DNA of 64,000 bases from Acidocella facilis ATCC 35904 (lineage in GTDB: Bacteria > Pseudomonadota > Alphaproteobacteria > Acetobacterales > Acetobacteraceae). Shown one piece after another: positions 26,318 to 35,127 of the stretch. The DNA is taken from contig NZ_JHYG01000001.1 of the NCBI RefSeq assembly GCF_000687875.1, forward strand, positions 186,001 through 250,000. Direction: 5' to 3'. Every line of letters starts with the position of its first letter. The stretch's first letter is position 1. The position numbers and the translations under genes were made by a program. The notes under the pieces are model-generated. The model had not been told where the DNA came from, searched no databases, and saw only the letters and a list, made by a program, of their open reading frames with translations.

Positions 26318-26938
26318 TTAGCTCGCTTGCAGGGCTTTGATCTTGGTCTTCAGCGCCGCGATCAGCTGCGAGGCATCGCCGGATTTCACCAGCGAGGCGA
26401 AGTCCGAGGCGTGCACGGCGACCTGGCTGATGGTGCCATTCAGCAGCACATCCTCGATCTGCCAGCCATTCGAGCCTTGCGCCACCACATAATCGATCTC
26501 AACCCCGGTATCGCCGGGCGAGGCCAGCTTGGTTTCGACGATCTTCTTACCGCCCAGGCTCTTTTCCTCGGGCAGGATGGTGATGGTCTGGCCGCTATAG
26601 CCGTTGAACTCGGCGACATAGCTGGTGATGGTGAACTGGGTGAACAGCTCGATCAGCTCTTTCTGCTGGTCCGCCGGCAGGGTGGACCACAGGAAGCCGA
26701 CGGAATTCTTCGTCACTTCCGGCAGGTTATAGGCTTTCTCCACCACCGGGGCGAGCGCCTGGTAGCGGGCCTGGAAGCCCTGGCTCTTTGCCGACTTCAT
26801 CGAGGCGATGAGCGCGGTGTCCAGCGTGGAGACAGGCGCGCTGGCGGCGGAACCGGCCGCGAAGGCGCAGGGGGTGAAAGCGAGGCTGGCGCTGAGCGCC
26901 AGCGCCGTGAAGCGGAGTGAATGTTTCATGCGCTTCAT
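26318..26938 (-). CDS. hpnM: Hopanoid-associated MlaC/Ttg2D-type protein HpnM
   Basis: A 206-residue periplasmic protein with a signal peptide (HSLRFTALALSASLAF... ending in AFA) and an MlaC/toluene-tolerance (Ttg2D) fold: SQGFQARYQALAPVVEKAYNLPEV and the C-terminal GWQIEDVLLNGTISQV. In hopanoid clusters this member, HpnM, is proposed to move hopanoids to the outer membrane with HpnN. No hpnN is in the window. It begins 9 bp after dxs, so it belongs to that operon. Start 26938 or 26929 (nine bases shorter). Confidence 0.85.
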   Translation of the reverse strand: MKRMKHSLRFTALALSASLAFTPCAFAAGSAASAPVSTLDTALIASMKSAKSQGFQARYQALAPVVEKAYNLPEVTKNSVGFLWSTLPADQQKELIELFTQFTITSYVAEFNGYSGQTITILPEEKSLGGKKIVETKLASPGDTGVEIDYVVAQGSNGWQIEDVLLNGTISQVAVHASDFASLVKSGDASQLIAALKTKIKALQAS

Positions 26939-26947
26939 ATAGGAGAC

Positions 26948-28879
26948 CTATTGCGCCGGCATCGCGACAAAATCATGGAAAGATTGCAACCCGAGCGCGG
27001 TCAGCGCGTGGGTGGCGATATCCTGCGCCGTCAGCCCGGCTTCGATCATCTGCGCGGCCGGGCTGTTATGGTCGATCAACCGGTCCGGCAGCGTCATCGG
27101 GCGGAATTTCAGCCCCTTATCGAAAGCGCCGCTCCAGGCGAGGTGATGCGCCACCGCCGCGCCGAAGCCGCCGGCGGCCCCTTCCTCGATGGTGATCAGC
27201 ACCTCGTGATGGCGGGCGAGCTGGTCGATCAGATCGGTATCCAGCGGCTTCATGAAGCGCGCATCCGCGACTGTCGCGGGGAAGCCCTTGGCGGCGAGCT
27301 GGTCAGCGGCGTTCAGCGCGTCCTGCAGGCGGGTGCCGAGCACGAGTATGGCAACCTTGCCGCCCTCGCGCAGGATGCGGCCCTTGCCGATCTCCCACGG
27401 CGTGCCGCGCGCCGGCAGCTCGATGCCCAGACCCTCGCCGCGCGGATAGCGGAAGGCGGAGGGGCGGTCATCGATGGCGGCGGCGGTGGCCACGGCATGC
27501 ATCAGCTCGGCCTCGTCGGACGGGGCCATGATCACCATGCGCGGCATCGGGCCGAGGAAGGCGAGGTCATAGGCGCCGGCATGGGTGGCGCCGTCCGCGC
27601 CGACCAGGCCGGCGCGGTCCATGGCGAAGCGCACGGGCAGGCTCTGCAGCACCACGTCATGCACCAGCTGGTCGTAGCCGCGCTGCAGGAAGGTGGAATA
27701 GATGGCGCAGAAGGGCTTCAGCCCTTCGGTCGCCATGCCGGCGGCGAAGGTGACTGCATGCTGCTCGGCGATGCCGACATCGAACATGCGGTCCGGGAAT
27801 TTCGCCTCGAACTTGTCCAGCCCGGTGCCCGGCGACATCGCGGCGGTGACCGCAACCACGGCGGGATCCGCCTCGGCCTCTGCGATCAGCGCCTTGGCGA
27901 AAACGGAGGTATAGGTCGGCGGGCCGGGCGGCGCCTTTTTCTGCTCGCCGGTGACCACGTTGAATTTCTGCACGCCGTGATATTTGTCGGCGGCGGCCTC
28001 GGCCGGGGCATAGCCCTTGCCCTTTTGCGTCACGATATGCAGCAGCACCGGCTCATTCGCTTCCGAATCGCGCAGATTGCGCAGCACCGGCATCAGATGC
28101 TCCATATTATGCCCGTCGATCGGGCCGACATAATAGAAGCCCAGCTCCTCGAAGAGAGTGCCGCCGGTGAGGATGCCGCGGGCATATTCCTCGGCCTTGC
28201 GGGCGGTGCGCTCGATCGGGCGGGGGAAGCGCTTGGCCATCTTGGCGGCGAAATCCCGCAGGCTCATGAAGCTGCGCGAGGAGATCAAGGTGGAGAGATA
28301 GGCGCTCATCGCGCCGACCGGCGGGGCGATCGACATGTCATTGTCGTTCAGCACCACGATCAGGCGCGAGCGCATCGCCCCGGCATTATTCATCGCCTCA
28401 TAGGCCATGCCGGCGGACATCGAGCCGTCGCCAATCACGGCGATGACGTTACGCGGGTCCTCCTCTTTTTTCAGGTCGCGAGCCACGGCCATGCCGAGCC
28501 CGGCGGAGATCGAGGTGGAGGAATGGGCGGCGCCGAACGGGTCGTACTCGCTCTCGGAGCGGCGGGTGAAGCCGGACAGCCCGCCCGGCTGGCGCAGCGT
28601 GCGGATGCGATCGCGCCGGCCGGTGAGGATTTTATGCGGGTAGCATTGATGCCCGACATCCCAGATCAGCCGGTCGCGCGGGGTGTCGAACACGGCATGG
28701 ATGGCGACGGTCAGCTCGACCACGCCGAGCGAGGAGCCCAGATGGCCACCGGTGACGGAGACGGTATCGATGGTCTCGGCGCGCAGCTCGTCCGCCAGCT
28801 GTTTCAGCTGCTCGATCGAGAAATTGCGCAGGTCTGCAGGCACATTCACCCGGTCGAGCAGGGGGGTTTTCGGGGGCAT
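26948..28879 (-). CDS. dxs: 1-deoxy-D-xylulose-5-phosphate synthase
   Basis: Dxs (643 residues) starts the MEP isoprenoid pathway by joining pyruvate and glyceraldehyde-3-phosphate with thiamine diphosphate. Signatures: [34 protein letters not shown] (thiamine-binding GDG...N), [16 protein letters not shown] (catalytic Glu). The ATG at 28879 has GGAG 10 bases upstream; a TTG at 28888 is possible. It heads the hopanoid gene string and supplies precursors for it. Confidence 0.97.
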   Translation of the reverse strand: MPPKTPLLDRVNVPADLRNFSIEQLKQLADELRAETIDTVSVTGGHLGSSLGVVELTVAIHAVFDTPRDRLIWDVGHQCYPHKILTGRRDRIRTLRQPGGLSGFTRRSESEYDPFGAAHSSTSISAGLGMAVARDLKKEEDPRNVIAVIGDGSMSAGMAYEAMNNAGAMRSRLIVVLNDNDMSIAPPVGAMSAYLSTLISSRSFMSLRDFAAKMAKRFPRPIERTARKAEEYARGILTGGTLFEELGFYYVGPIDGHNMEHLMPVLRNLRDSEANEPVLLHIVTQKGKGYAPAEAAADKYHGVQKFNVVTGEQKKAPPGPPTYTSVFAKALIAEAEADPAVVAVTAAMSPGTGLDKFEAKFPDRMFDVGIAEQHAVTFAAGMATEGLKPFCAIYSTFLQRGYDQLVHDVVLQSLPVRFAMDRAGLVGADGATHAGAYDLAFLGPMPRMVIMAPSDEAELMHAVATAAAIDDRPSAFRYPRGEGLGIELPARGTPWEIGKGRILREGGKVAILVLGTRLQDALNAADQLAAKGFPATVADARFMKPLDTDLIDQLARHHEVLITIEEGAAGGFGAAVAHHLAWSGAFDKGLKFRPMTLPDRLIDHNSPAAQMIEAGLTAQDIATHALTALGLQSFHDFVAMPAQ

Positions 28880-29197
28880 CAGCAACAAGCTCCGTTTTGC
28901 GTCCGCGCTGCTTTGCCCATGGTGGTCCCTGTCATACGCTCTAACCTATTCATAAACGCTCCACCCGATTCGCGGCGGGGCTATTATTTATACATCCCTC
29001 ACACATAGGCGACCGGGCGCCGAAAAGCCAGAAGCCCCCAACCGAAACAGGAGGCTGCCATTCCGCAGCCGCCGCCTGAGATGCAAGCTTATACTATGTG
29101 CACGCTTGCGGATTGTGGAGGCAATGACTTATTGCTGTGCGAGAATGCGTTGCGGCGTGACGCGCGGGCAACAGCCAGCAGACAGGATTGAGAAAAC
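28880..29197. other. Divergent intergenic region between dxs and ispH
   Basis: The 318-bp gap must contain both promoters for the isoprenoid/hopanoid genes. It is AT-richer near 28950-29000 (TATTATTTATACATC) and 29085-29100 (TTATACTATGTG), the likely -10 areas, but no good -35 box is obvious. I see no convincing gene or RNA element. Confidence 0.5.
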
Positions 29198-30151
29198 ATG
29201 GACGGTTCACAGCCCCCGAAAACATTGCGGGTCATTCTGGCGCAGCCCCGCGGCTTCTGCGCCGGGGTGGAGCGGGCGATCGACATTGTCGAACGGGCGC
29301 TGACCAAATTCGGCCCGCCGATCTATGTGCGCCACGAAATCGTGCATAACCGCCACGTCGTCGAGGATCTGCGCTCGCGCGGCGCGGTGTTCGTGGATGA
29401 ACTGGACGAGGTGCCGGAAGGCGCCTGGACCGTGTTCTCCGCCCATGGCGTCGCCCGCAAAGTGGTGCAGGCCGCCGCCGACCGAGAGCTGCCGGTGATC
29501 GACGCGACCTGCCCGCTGGTGGCCAAGGTGCATGCCGAAGGCCGCCGCTACGCCGCGCAAGGCCGTGAAATTGTGCTGATCGGCCATGCCGGGCACGCAG
29601 AGGTGGAAGGCACGATCGGCCAGATCGACGGCACCGTGTATCTGGTGCAGACGGTCGAGGATGCGGAGACGCTGGAGGTCAAGGACCCGGAAAAGCTCTC
29701 CTACATCACCCAGACCACGCTGTCCGTCGACGATACGCGCGGCATCATCGCCGCGCTCAGCGCGCGTTTCCCGGCGATTGTCGGCCCGGATGTCAAGGAT
29801 ATCTGCTATGCCACCCAGAACCGCCAGGAGGCGGTGCATCAGCTGGCCGAGCTGGTGGACTTGATTTTGGTGGTGGGCAGCAAAAATTCTTCCAACTCCA
29901 ACCGCCTGCGTGAAATCGGCGCGGAGCTGGGCCGCCCGGCCTATCTCATCGACGATGCCGCCGCCCTGCAGCCGGAATGGTTCCATGGCGTGGCCAAGGT
30001 GGGGCTGACCGCCGGCGCCTCCGCGCCGGAGGTGCTGGTGCAAGGTGTGATCGACGGGATGCGCCGGTTCGGCCAGGTCGAGATCGAGCTGCTGGCCGGC
30101 ACGCCGGAAGATGTGAAGTTTAAATTGCCCGCTGAAGTGGCTGAAGTTTAA
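29198..30151 (+). CDS. ispH: 4-hydroxy-3-methylbut-2-enyl diphosphate reductase
   Basis: IspH (317 residues) makes IPP and DMAPP in the last step of the MEP pathway. The three conserved cluster cysteines are C21 ([12 protein letters not shown]), C105 (DATCPLVAK) and C203 ([10 protein letters not shown]). The active-site Glu and the SSNSNRL substrate-binding motif are also present. It is 12 bp upstream of hpnH, so precursor supply and hopanoid side-chain extension are co-transcribed. Confidence 0.97.
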   Translation: MDGSQPPKTLRVILAQPRGFCAGVERAIDIVERALTKFGPPIYVRHEIVHNRHVVEDLRSRGAVFVDELDEVPEGAWTVFSAHGVARKVVQAAADRELPVIDATCPLVAKVHAEGRRYAAQGREIVLIGHAGHAEVEGTIGQIDGTVYLVQTVEDAETLEVKDPEKLSYITQTTLSVDDTRGIIAALSARFPAIVGPDVKDICYATQNRQEAVHQLAELVDLILVVGSKNSSNSNRLREIGAELGRPAYLIDDAAALQPEWFHGVAKVGLTAGASAPEVLVQGVIDGMRRFGQVEIELLAGTPEDVKFKLPAEVAEV

Positions 30152-30163
30152 GGATAACCAAAT

Positions 30164-31330
30164 ATGGGTGTACCGTTGAACCAGGCCGTCCGCGTTGGCG
30201 GCTATATTCTCAAGCAGCATCTCAAGGGCAATAAGCGCTACCCGCTGGTGCTGATGCTGGAGCCGCTGTTCCGCTGCAATCTGGCCTGCCAGGGCTGCGG
30301 CAAGATCGATTACCCGAACGAGATCCTCAACCAGCGCATCTCGCTGGAAGATGCGATCAAGGCGGCCGAGGAATGCCCGGCCCCGATCATCGCCATCGCC
30401 GGCGGTGAGCCGCTGCTGCACAAGGAAATGCCGCAGATCGTCGAGGCCTATCTGAAGATGGGCAAGTTCGTGATCCTGTGCACCAACGCGCTGCTGCTGG
30501 AGAAGAAGATCGACCAGTACAAGCCGCACAAGAATTTCTGCTGGGACATCCATCTGGATGGCGACAAGGAGATGCATGACCGCTCCGTCGACCAGGATGG
30601 CGTCTATGAGCGCGCGATCGACGCGCTGAAGCTCAGCAAATCCAAGGGCTTCCGCACCTCCATCAACTGCACATTGTTCGATGGCGCCGACCCGGACCGG
30701 GTTGCGGCGTTCTTCGACATGGTCGCGGATCTGGACATTGAAGGGGTGATGACCTCGCCGGGCTATGCCTATGAGCGCGCCCCGGACCAGGAGCATTTCC
30801 TCAACCGCCAGCGCACCAAGGAGCTGTTCCGCGCGGTGTTCCGCCGTGGCAAGGAGAGCAAGAAGCGCGGCAAGGTGTGGAAATTCACCCAGTCCCCGCT
30901 GTTCCTGGACTTCCTGGCCGGCAACCAGTCTTACGCCTGCACCCCCTGGGGCAACCCGACCCGCAACGTGTTCGGCTGGCAGCGCCCCTGCTACCTGCTC
31001 GGCGAGGGCTACGCCAAGACCTATCAGGAGCTGATGGACAGCACCGACTGGGATAAATACGGTGTGGGCAATTACGAGAAATGCTCCGACTGCATGGTGC
31101 ATTCCGGTTTTGAGGCCACGGCGGTGATGGATTCCATCAAGCGCCCCTGGCAGATTGCCAAGGTCGCGCTGAAGGGCATCAAGACCGAGGGCGCCATGGC
31201 CAAGGATATTCCGCTGGATAAGGCCCGCAAGGCCGATTTCAACGTGTTTACCCGGCACGTGGACAGCAAGATGGCCGAGATCCATGCCGCCAAGGCGGCG
31301 CGCCAGGCGGCGGCGCAGCCGGCGGAGTGA
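30164..31330 (+). CDS. hpnH: Adenosyl-hopene transferase HpnH (radical SAM)
   Basis: The 388-residue HpnH adds the 5'-deoxyadenosyl group to diploptene, the first step of extended hopanoids. The radical SAM cluster cysteines are C38, C42 and C45 in FRCNLACQGCGK, followed by AIAGGEPLLHKE. VPLNQAVRVGGYILKQHLKG is the family start. A CSDCMVHSGFE cysteine motif lies near the C-terminus. A perfect hairpin follows, then hpnG on the other strand. Confidence 0.96.
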   Translation: MGVPLNQAVRVGGYILKQHLKGNKRYPLVLMLEPLFRCNLACQGCGKIDYPNEILNQRISLEDAIKAAEECPAPIIAIAGGEPLLHKEMPQIVEAYLKMGKFVILCTNALLLEKKIDQYKPHKNFCWDIHLDGDKEMHDRSVDQDGVYERAIDALKLSKSKGFRTSINCTLFDGADPDRVAAFFDMVADLDIEGVMTSPGYAYERAPDQEHFLNRQRTKELFRAVFRRGKESKKRGKVWKFTQSPLFLDFLAGNQSYACTPWGNPTRNVFGWQRPCYLLGEGYAKTYQELMDSTDWDKYGVGNYEKCSDCMVHSGFEATAVMDSIKRPWQIAKVALKGIKTEGAMAKDIPLDKARKADFNVFTRHVDSKMAEIHAAKAARQAAAQPAE

Positions 31331-31337
31331 GGTAAGG

Positions 31338-31369
31338 CTGGGGGATGTTTTTGGAAAAACATCCCCCAG
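31338..31369. terminator. Perfect hairpin between hpnH and hpnG; Family 1 related
   Basis: CTGGGGGATGTTTTT (31338-31352) and AAAAACATCCCCCAG (31355-31369) form a perfect 15-bp stem with a GG loop. CTCAAAAACTTTT (31376-31387) follows, the Family 1 end. It should stop transcription from both convergent genes. Confidence 0.8.
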
Positions 31370-31422
31370 ACCCCCTCAAAAACTTTTGCGATTTTTGGCC
31401 CGGGGCGCGTGAGCGTTTCGGG

Positions 31423-32073
31423 CTAGATTTTTTCGGGCAGGGTTTTGACCCAGTTTATCAGGGCTTTGCGGGCGGCGGCGGCGTCGCGGCCGACTTTGAT
31501 CAGGCCTGGAATTTGCCGGGGCTGGCGCAGGATGGAGCGGGCCAGGGCCATGCCGTCCAACTTGCCATCGGCCTTCAGCGCCACCAAAGCGGCGGGCGGC
31601 AGGTCGCGCTCCGCCGGATCGGCCACGGCGCGCAGCACCGCGAATGGCAGTTCCCGCTCCTTGGCCACCTCCGCCACCGCGCCGGATTCCAGATCCACCG
31701 CCGCAACGTGATAACGCTGGCTGAGCAACTGCTTTTCCTCGGCGCTGGTGACGATTTTGTGCCAGCCGAGAATCGGGCCGGCGAGCGGGCCGCCGAGGAA
31801 CTCCAGCAGCCGGTAATCGCAAGGGAAGGTGAGCAGGCCGGCCTGAATCGCGGAGGGCACCAGGATGCGGCCGGGCTTGAGGCCCTTTTGCAGCCCGCCG
31901 GCCAGGCCGAAACTGAGCAGCCCCAGCACGCCTTGTTCATCCACCAGCGCCTCAGCGGCCTTGCGCGCGCCAAGCGGCGTGCCGCCGCCAATCATCACCG
32001 TGAATCCCGCATCGCGGAGCCATTGAGCTTCCGCCTGCAGGCCCGTCACGATGCCGATTTTGGCACGGTCCAT
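31423..32073 (-). CDS. hpnG: Hopanoid nucleoside phosphorylase HpnG
   Basis: The 216-residue protein is a nucleoside phosphorylase (PNP/UDP family) that cleaves adenine from adenosylhopane, giving ribosyl-hopane. Visible: IGIVTGLQAEAQWL at the start, LLSFGLAGGLQKGLKPG (phosphate-binding glycines) and VAAVDLESGAVAEVA with the ligand Asp-Glu-Ser. It acts right after HpnH in the pathway, yet lies convergent with it. tRNA-Lys lies 35 bp upstream of its start. Confidence 0.92.
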   Translation of the reverse strand: MDRAKIGIVTGLQAEAQWLRDAGFTVMIGGGTPLGARKAAEALVDEQGVLGLLSFGLAGGLQKGLKPGRILVPSAIQAGLLTFPCDYRLLEFLGGPLAGPILGWHKIVTSAEEKQLLSQRYHVAAVDLESGAVAEVAKERELPFAVLRAVADPAERDLPPAALVALKADGKLDGMALARSILRQPRQIPGLIKVGRDAAAARKALINWVKTLPEKI

Positions 32074-32108
32074 TCAGAATTCCGAAATATGCCGCATTGA
32101 GATCCGCT

Positions 32109-32183
32109 TGGTGAGCCCGGTGGGGGTCGAACCCACGGCCGTCCGATTAAAAGTCGGATGCTCTACCACTGAGCTACAGGCTC
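32109..32183 (-). tRNA. tRNA-Lys (UUU anticodon)
   Basis: Read on the minus strand the 75-nt sequence begins GAGCCTGTAGCTCAGTGG and ends CGGGCTCACCA. The acceptor stem pairs (one G-T), the T-loop is GGTTCGACCC, and the anticodon loop CTTTTAA gives TTT. CCA is encoded. Confidence 0.95.
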
Positions 32184-32266
32184 TTACCAAGGTCCCGTGG
32201 GGCGGCGCCGCACGGTGAGGCGCAAAAACCATTTTTCGCCGTATGAAGTCAACCCATTGCCGGGCG

Positions 32267-32297
32267 AAAACGGCGCGCCTCGATGAAAGGCGCGCCG
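32267..32297 (-). terminator. Terminator of the alcohol dehydrogenase gene
   Basis: CGGCGCGCC (32271-32279) pairs with GGCGCGCCG (32289-32297). Read on the minus strand the stem is followed by TTTT, as expected for intrinsic termination just after the gene stop at 32305. Confidence 0.72.
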
Positions 32298-32304
32298 CGT
32301 TGGC

Positions 32305-33360
32305 TCAGGCCGCCTTCAGGCTCTTCATGTCGATGCAGAAGCGGTATTTCACGTCCGATTTCAGCATCCGCTCATACGCTTCGTTGATCTGCTGGATATT
32401 GATCATCTCCACATCCGCGGTGATGTTGTGCTTGCCGCAGAAGTCCAGCATCTCCTGGGTTTCCTTGATGCCGCCGATCATCGAGCCGGCGAAGCTGCGC
32501 CGGCGCATCAGCAGCGGGAACACCGAGATCGGCAGCGGATGCTCGGGCGCGCCCACCTGCACCATGGTCGCATCGCGCTTCAGTAGCCCGAAGAAGGGGC
32601 TGAGATCATGGCTGGCGGAAACGGTGTCGATGATCAAATCGAAGCTCTCGGCATGTTCGGCCATCTGCGCCTCATCCTTGGAGAGGATGACCAGGCTCGC
32701 ACCCAGGCGCTTGGCATCCGCAACCTTGCTGGCGGAGGTGGTGAACAGCGCGGTTTCAGCCCCCATCGCATGGGCCAGCTTCACACCCATATGGCCGAGC
32801 CCGCCGAGGCCGATGATGCCGACCTTCTTGCCCGGCCCGGCACCCCAATGGCGCAGCGGCGAATAGAGGGTGATGCCGGCGCACAGCAGCGGCGCGGCGG
32901 CGGCCGGGTCGAGATTTTCCGGGATGCGCAGGACGAAATTCTCATCCACCACGATCTTGTCCGAATAGCCGCCCTTGGAGGGCTCGTTGATCACCTTGTC
33001 GGTGCCGCCATAGGTCTGGCCGGTCAGGCCCTCGGCGCAATATTGCTCCAGCCCTTCCTGGCAGGAGGGGCAGGTGCGGCAGCTATTGACCATGCAGCCG
33101 ACGCCAACGCGCTCGCCGACTTTATATTTGGTGACGCCAGGGCCGACACTCTTCACCCGGCCGACGATCTCGTGGCCCGGCACGGCGGGGTACTGGGTGA
33201 AATGCCATTCATCGCGGGCGAAATGGATGTCCGAATGGCAGACACCGCAATATTCAATTTCGATTTCAATATCATTCTGGCCGACATCGCGGCGATTGAA
33301 GGTGAGGGGGGCCAGCGCCTCAGTGGGGCTGGCGGCGCCGTAACCGGTGCAAATAAGCAT
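32305..33360 (-). CDS. Zinc-dependent NAD(P) alcohol dehydrogenase (YahK/CAD type)
   Basis: The 351-residue medium-chain dehydrogenase oxidises or reduces alcohols/aldehydes in the cytoplasm. The catalytic zinc site is CGVCHSD with GHE, and the structural zinc loop is NSCRTCPSCQEGLEQYC. The nucleotide-binding glycine motif is IIGLGGLGHMG. It is most like the cinnamyl-alcohol-dehydrogenase group with broad aldehyde reductase activity. It is divergent from glxB, with a 173-bp gap. Confidence 0.93.
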   Translation of the reverse strand: MLICTGYGAASPTEALAPLTFNRRDVGQNDIEIEIEYCGVCHSDIHFARDEWHFTQYPAVPGHEIVGRVKSVGPGVTKYKVGERVGVGCMVNSCRTCPSCQEGLEQYCAEGLTGQTYGGTDKVINEPSKGGYSDKIVVDENFVLRIPENLDPAAAAPLLCAGITLYSPLRHWGAGPGKKVGIIGLGGLGHMGVKLAHAMGAETALFTTSASKVADAKRLGASLVILSKDEAQMAEHAESFDLIIDTVSASHDLSPFFGLLKRDATMVQVGAPEHPLPISVFPLLMRRRSFAGSMIGGIKETQEMLDFCGKHNITADVEMINIQQINEAYERMLKSDVKYRFCIDMKSLKAA

Positions 33361-33474
33361 ATGAATCTCCCGGGGTTAAAAATCCGAGAGGATATGGCCC
33401 CGGGAAAACCCGATTCAACCAAAGCGCCGGCCGACGCGTTCAGTTTCCTTTTAAGAAATCTTTGTTCTTACAAG

Positions 33475-33503
33475 TTGACGGCATCAAAACCCTTGGATAA
33501 CCT
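33475..33503 (+). promoter_or_regulatory. Candidate sigma70 promoter for glxBCD
   Basis: TTGACG (33475-33480), a 17-bp spacer and TAACCT (33498-33503) lie about 30 bp upstream of the glxB ATG. AAAGGAG at about 33515-33521 is the probable ribosome site, spaced a little far from the start. Confidence 0.4.
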
Positions 33504-33533
33504 GCGCGCAGCGGAAAGGAGCAGGTTGCGCAG

Positions 33534-34412
33534 ATGTGTGGGATTGCCGGATTATTTCTGAAGAACTCAGCTTTGGAGCCGCAGCTGGGCGCGCTGATGA
33601 GCCAAATGCTGAATGTGCTGACCGAGCGCGGGCCTGACTCCGCCGGGTTTGCGATTTATGGCGCGGCGGCGCCGGGCCAGGTGAAATTCACCCTGCGCGC
33701 GCCGGCGGGGTTTGACATGGCCGGATTCGCGGCCCGCTTCGGCGCCAGCCTGTCGGTGCATGACGACCATGCGGTGCTGAGCCTGGCCCAGGAGAAAGCG
33801 GCCGAACTCCGCAACGCCTTGGCGAAGATGCCGGAGATTATCGTGGTCTCCGTCGGCAATCGCATCGAGCTGTTCAAGGGCATCGGCCTGCCGGAAGAGG
33901 TTGGCGCGCGCTTCGGGCTGGCCGGTATGGCCGGCAGCCATGCGGTCGGCCATACGCGCATGGCGACCGAATCGGCGGTGACCACGGAAGGCGCGCATCC
34001 TTTCTCCACCGGGGCGGATCAATGCCTGGTGCATAATGGCTCGCTCTCCAACCATAATGATGTGCGCCGCCGGCTGATGCGCGAAGGCATCAATTTCGCC
34101 ACCCAGAATGATACCGAGGTGGCGGCGGGCTATCTCTCCTACAAATTGCGCGAAGGCGCCAAGCTGGATGCGGCGCTGACGCAGGCGCTGGAAGATCTCG
34201 ACGGGTTCTATAATTTTGTCGTCGGCACCGAGACCGGTTTCGGCGTGCTGCGCGATCCGGTTTCCTGCAAGCCGGCGGTGATGGCGGAGACGGATGATTA
34301 TGTCGCCTTCGCCTCGGAATATCGCGCGCTGGCGGATCTGCCGGGCATCGAGGCGGCGCATCTGTTCGAGCCGGAACCGGGGCGCGTCTATTTCTGGGAG
34401 CGCGCGGCATGA
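33534..34412 (+). CDS. glxB: Glutamine amidotransferase subunit GlxB / N-methylglutamate synthase subunit A-like
   Basis: The 292-residue protein is a class II glutamine amidotransferase domain. The mature nucleophile is Cys2 (MCGIAGLFLKN), with RGPDSAGFAIY, GHTRMATES and VHNGSLSNH loops as in GlxB/MgsA. It frees ammonia from glutamine or carries the gamma-glutamyl donor reaction for the partners. It heads an operon with GXGXG- and FMN-domain proteins, a glutamate synthase split into three genes. It overlaps glxC by ATGA. Confidence 0.88.
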   Translation: MCGIAGLFLKNSALEPQLGALMSQMLNVLTERGPDSAGFAIYGAAAPGQVKFTLRAPAGFDMAGFAARFGASLSVHDDHAVLSLAQEKAAELRNALAKMPEIIVVSVGNRIELFKGIGLPEEVGARFGLAGMAGSHAVGHTRMATESAVTTEGAHPFSTGADQCLVHNGSLSNHNDVRRRLMREGINFATQNDTEVAAGYLSYKLREGAKLDAALTQALEDLDGFYNFVVGTETGFGVLRDPVSCKPAVMAETDDYVAFASEYRALADLPGIEAAHLFEPEPGRVYFWERAA

Positions 34413-35125
34413 GTTCGGCGTTGGAAAAAACCATGGAAGATACGATTATGTTTGATCTCGCCGCGGCCCCGCTGCGGGAGCTGAATGAGAAGCTGCAAAC
34501 CTTACCCGGCGGCACCAACCAGACCGCCTGGAGGATCGCCAACCCGCGCGGCGCGCATGCGCTGGCGGTGGGCATCACCACCCCGGTACAGGTGCTGATC
34601 GACGGCCATGCCGGCTATTATGCGGCGGGGATGAATGATGGCGCCGCCATCACCATCAATGGCAATGCCGCCACCGGGGTTGCGGAAAACATGATGTCTG
34701 GCCGCGTGCATGTGAAAGGCGATGCCAGCCAGTCGGCCGGTGCCACCGCGCATGGCGGCTTGCTGATCATCGACGGCAATGCCTCGGCGCGCTGCGGGAT
34801 TTCGATGAAGGGCATCGATATCGTGGTGAAAGGCAATGTCGGCCATATGAGCGCCTTCATGGCGCAGAGCGGCAATCTGGTGGTCTGCGGCGATGCCGGG
34901 GATGCGCTGGGGGATTCGCTGTATGAGGCGCGGCTGTTCGTGAAGGGCAGCGTGAAGAGCCTGGGTGCGGATTGCGAGAAGAAACAGATGGGCGCGGAAG
35001 ATGCCGCCATTCTCAGCGATCTTCTGCAACGCGCCGGTGTGGCGGCGAAGCCGGAGGAATTCACCCTCTATGGCTCGGCGCGCACGCTGTATCATTTCCA
35101 TGTCGATAATGCCGGGGCGTACTGA
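34409..35125 (+). CDS. glxC: GXGXG-domain protein GlxC / N-methylglutamate synthase subunit B-like
   Basis: The 238-residue protein contains the right-handed beta-helix of the glutamate synthase alpha-subunit C-terminus: repeated VHVKGDASQSAGATAHGG, LLIIDGNAS and VVVKGNVGHMSAFMAQSG turns. In GltB this domain is structural; GlxC/MgsB are its free-standing forms. It lies between the amidotransferase and the FMN subunit, consistent with a three-subunit complex. The ATG at 34409 overlaps glxB; an ATG at 34433 is a shorter alternative. Confidence 0.87.
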   Translation: MSSALEKTMEDTIMFDLAAAPLRELNEKLQTLPGGTNQTAWRIANPRGAHALAVGITTPVQVLIDGHAGYYAAGMNDGAAITINGNAATGVAENMMSGRVHVKGDASQSAGATAHGGLLIIDGNASARCGISMKGIDIVVKGNVGHMSAFMAQSGNLVVCGDAGDALGDSLYEARLFVKGSVKSLGADCEKKQMGAEDAAILSDLLQRAGVAAKPEEFTLYGSARTLYHFHVDNAGAY

Positions 35126-35127
35126 CC

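Noticed and set aside
29207-31285. 692-residue minus-strand frame
   Set aside because: It spans ispH and hpnH on the opposite strand; both have conserved cysteine motifs, so the minus frame is a shadow.
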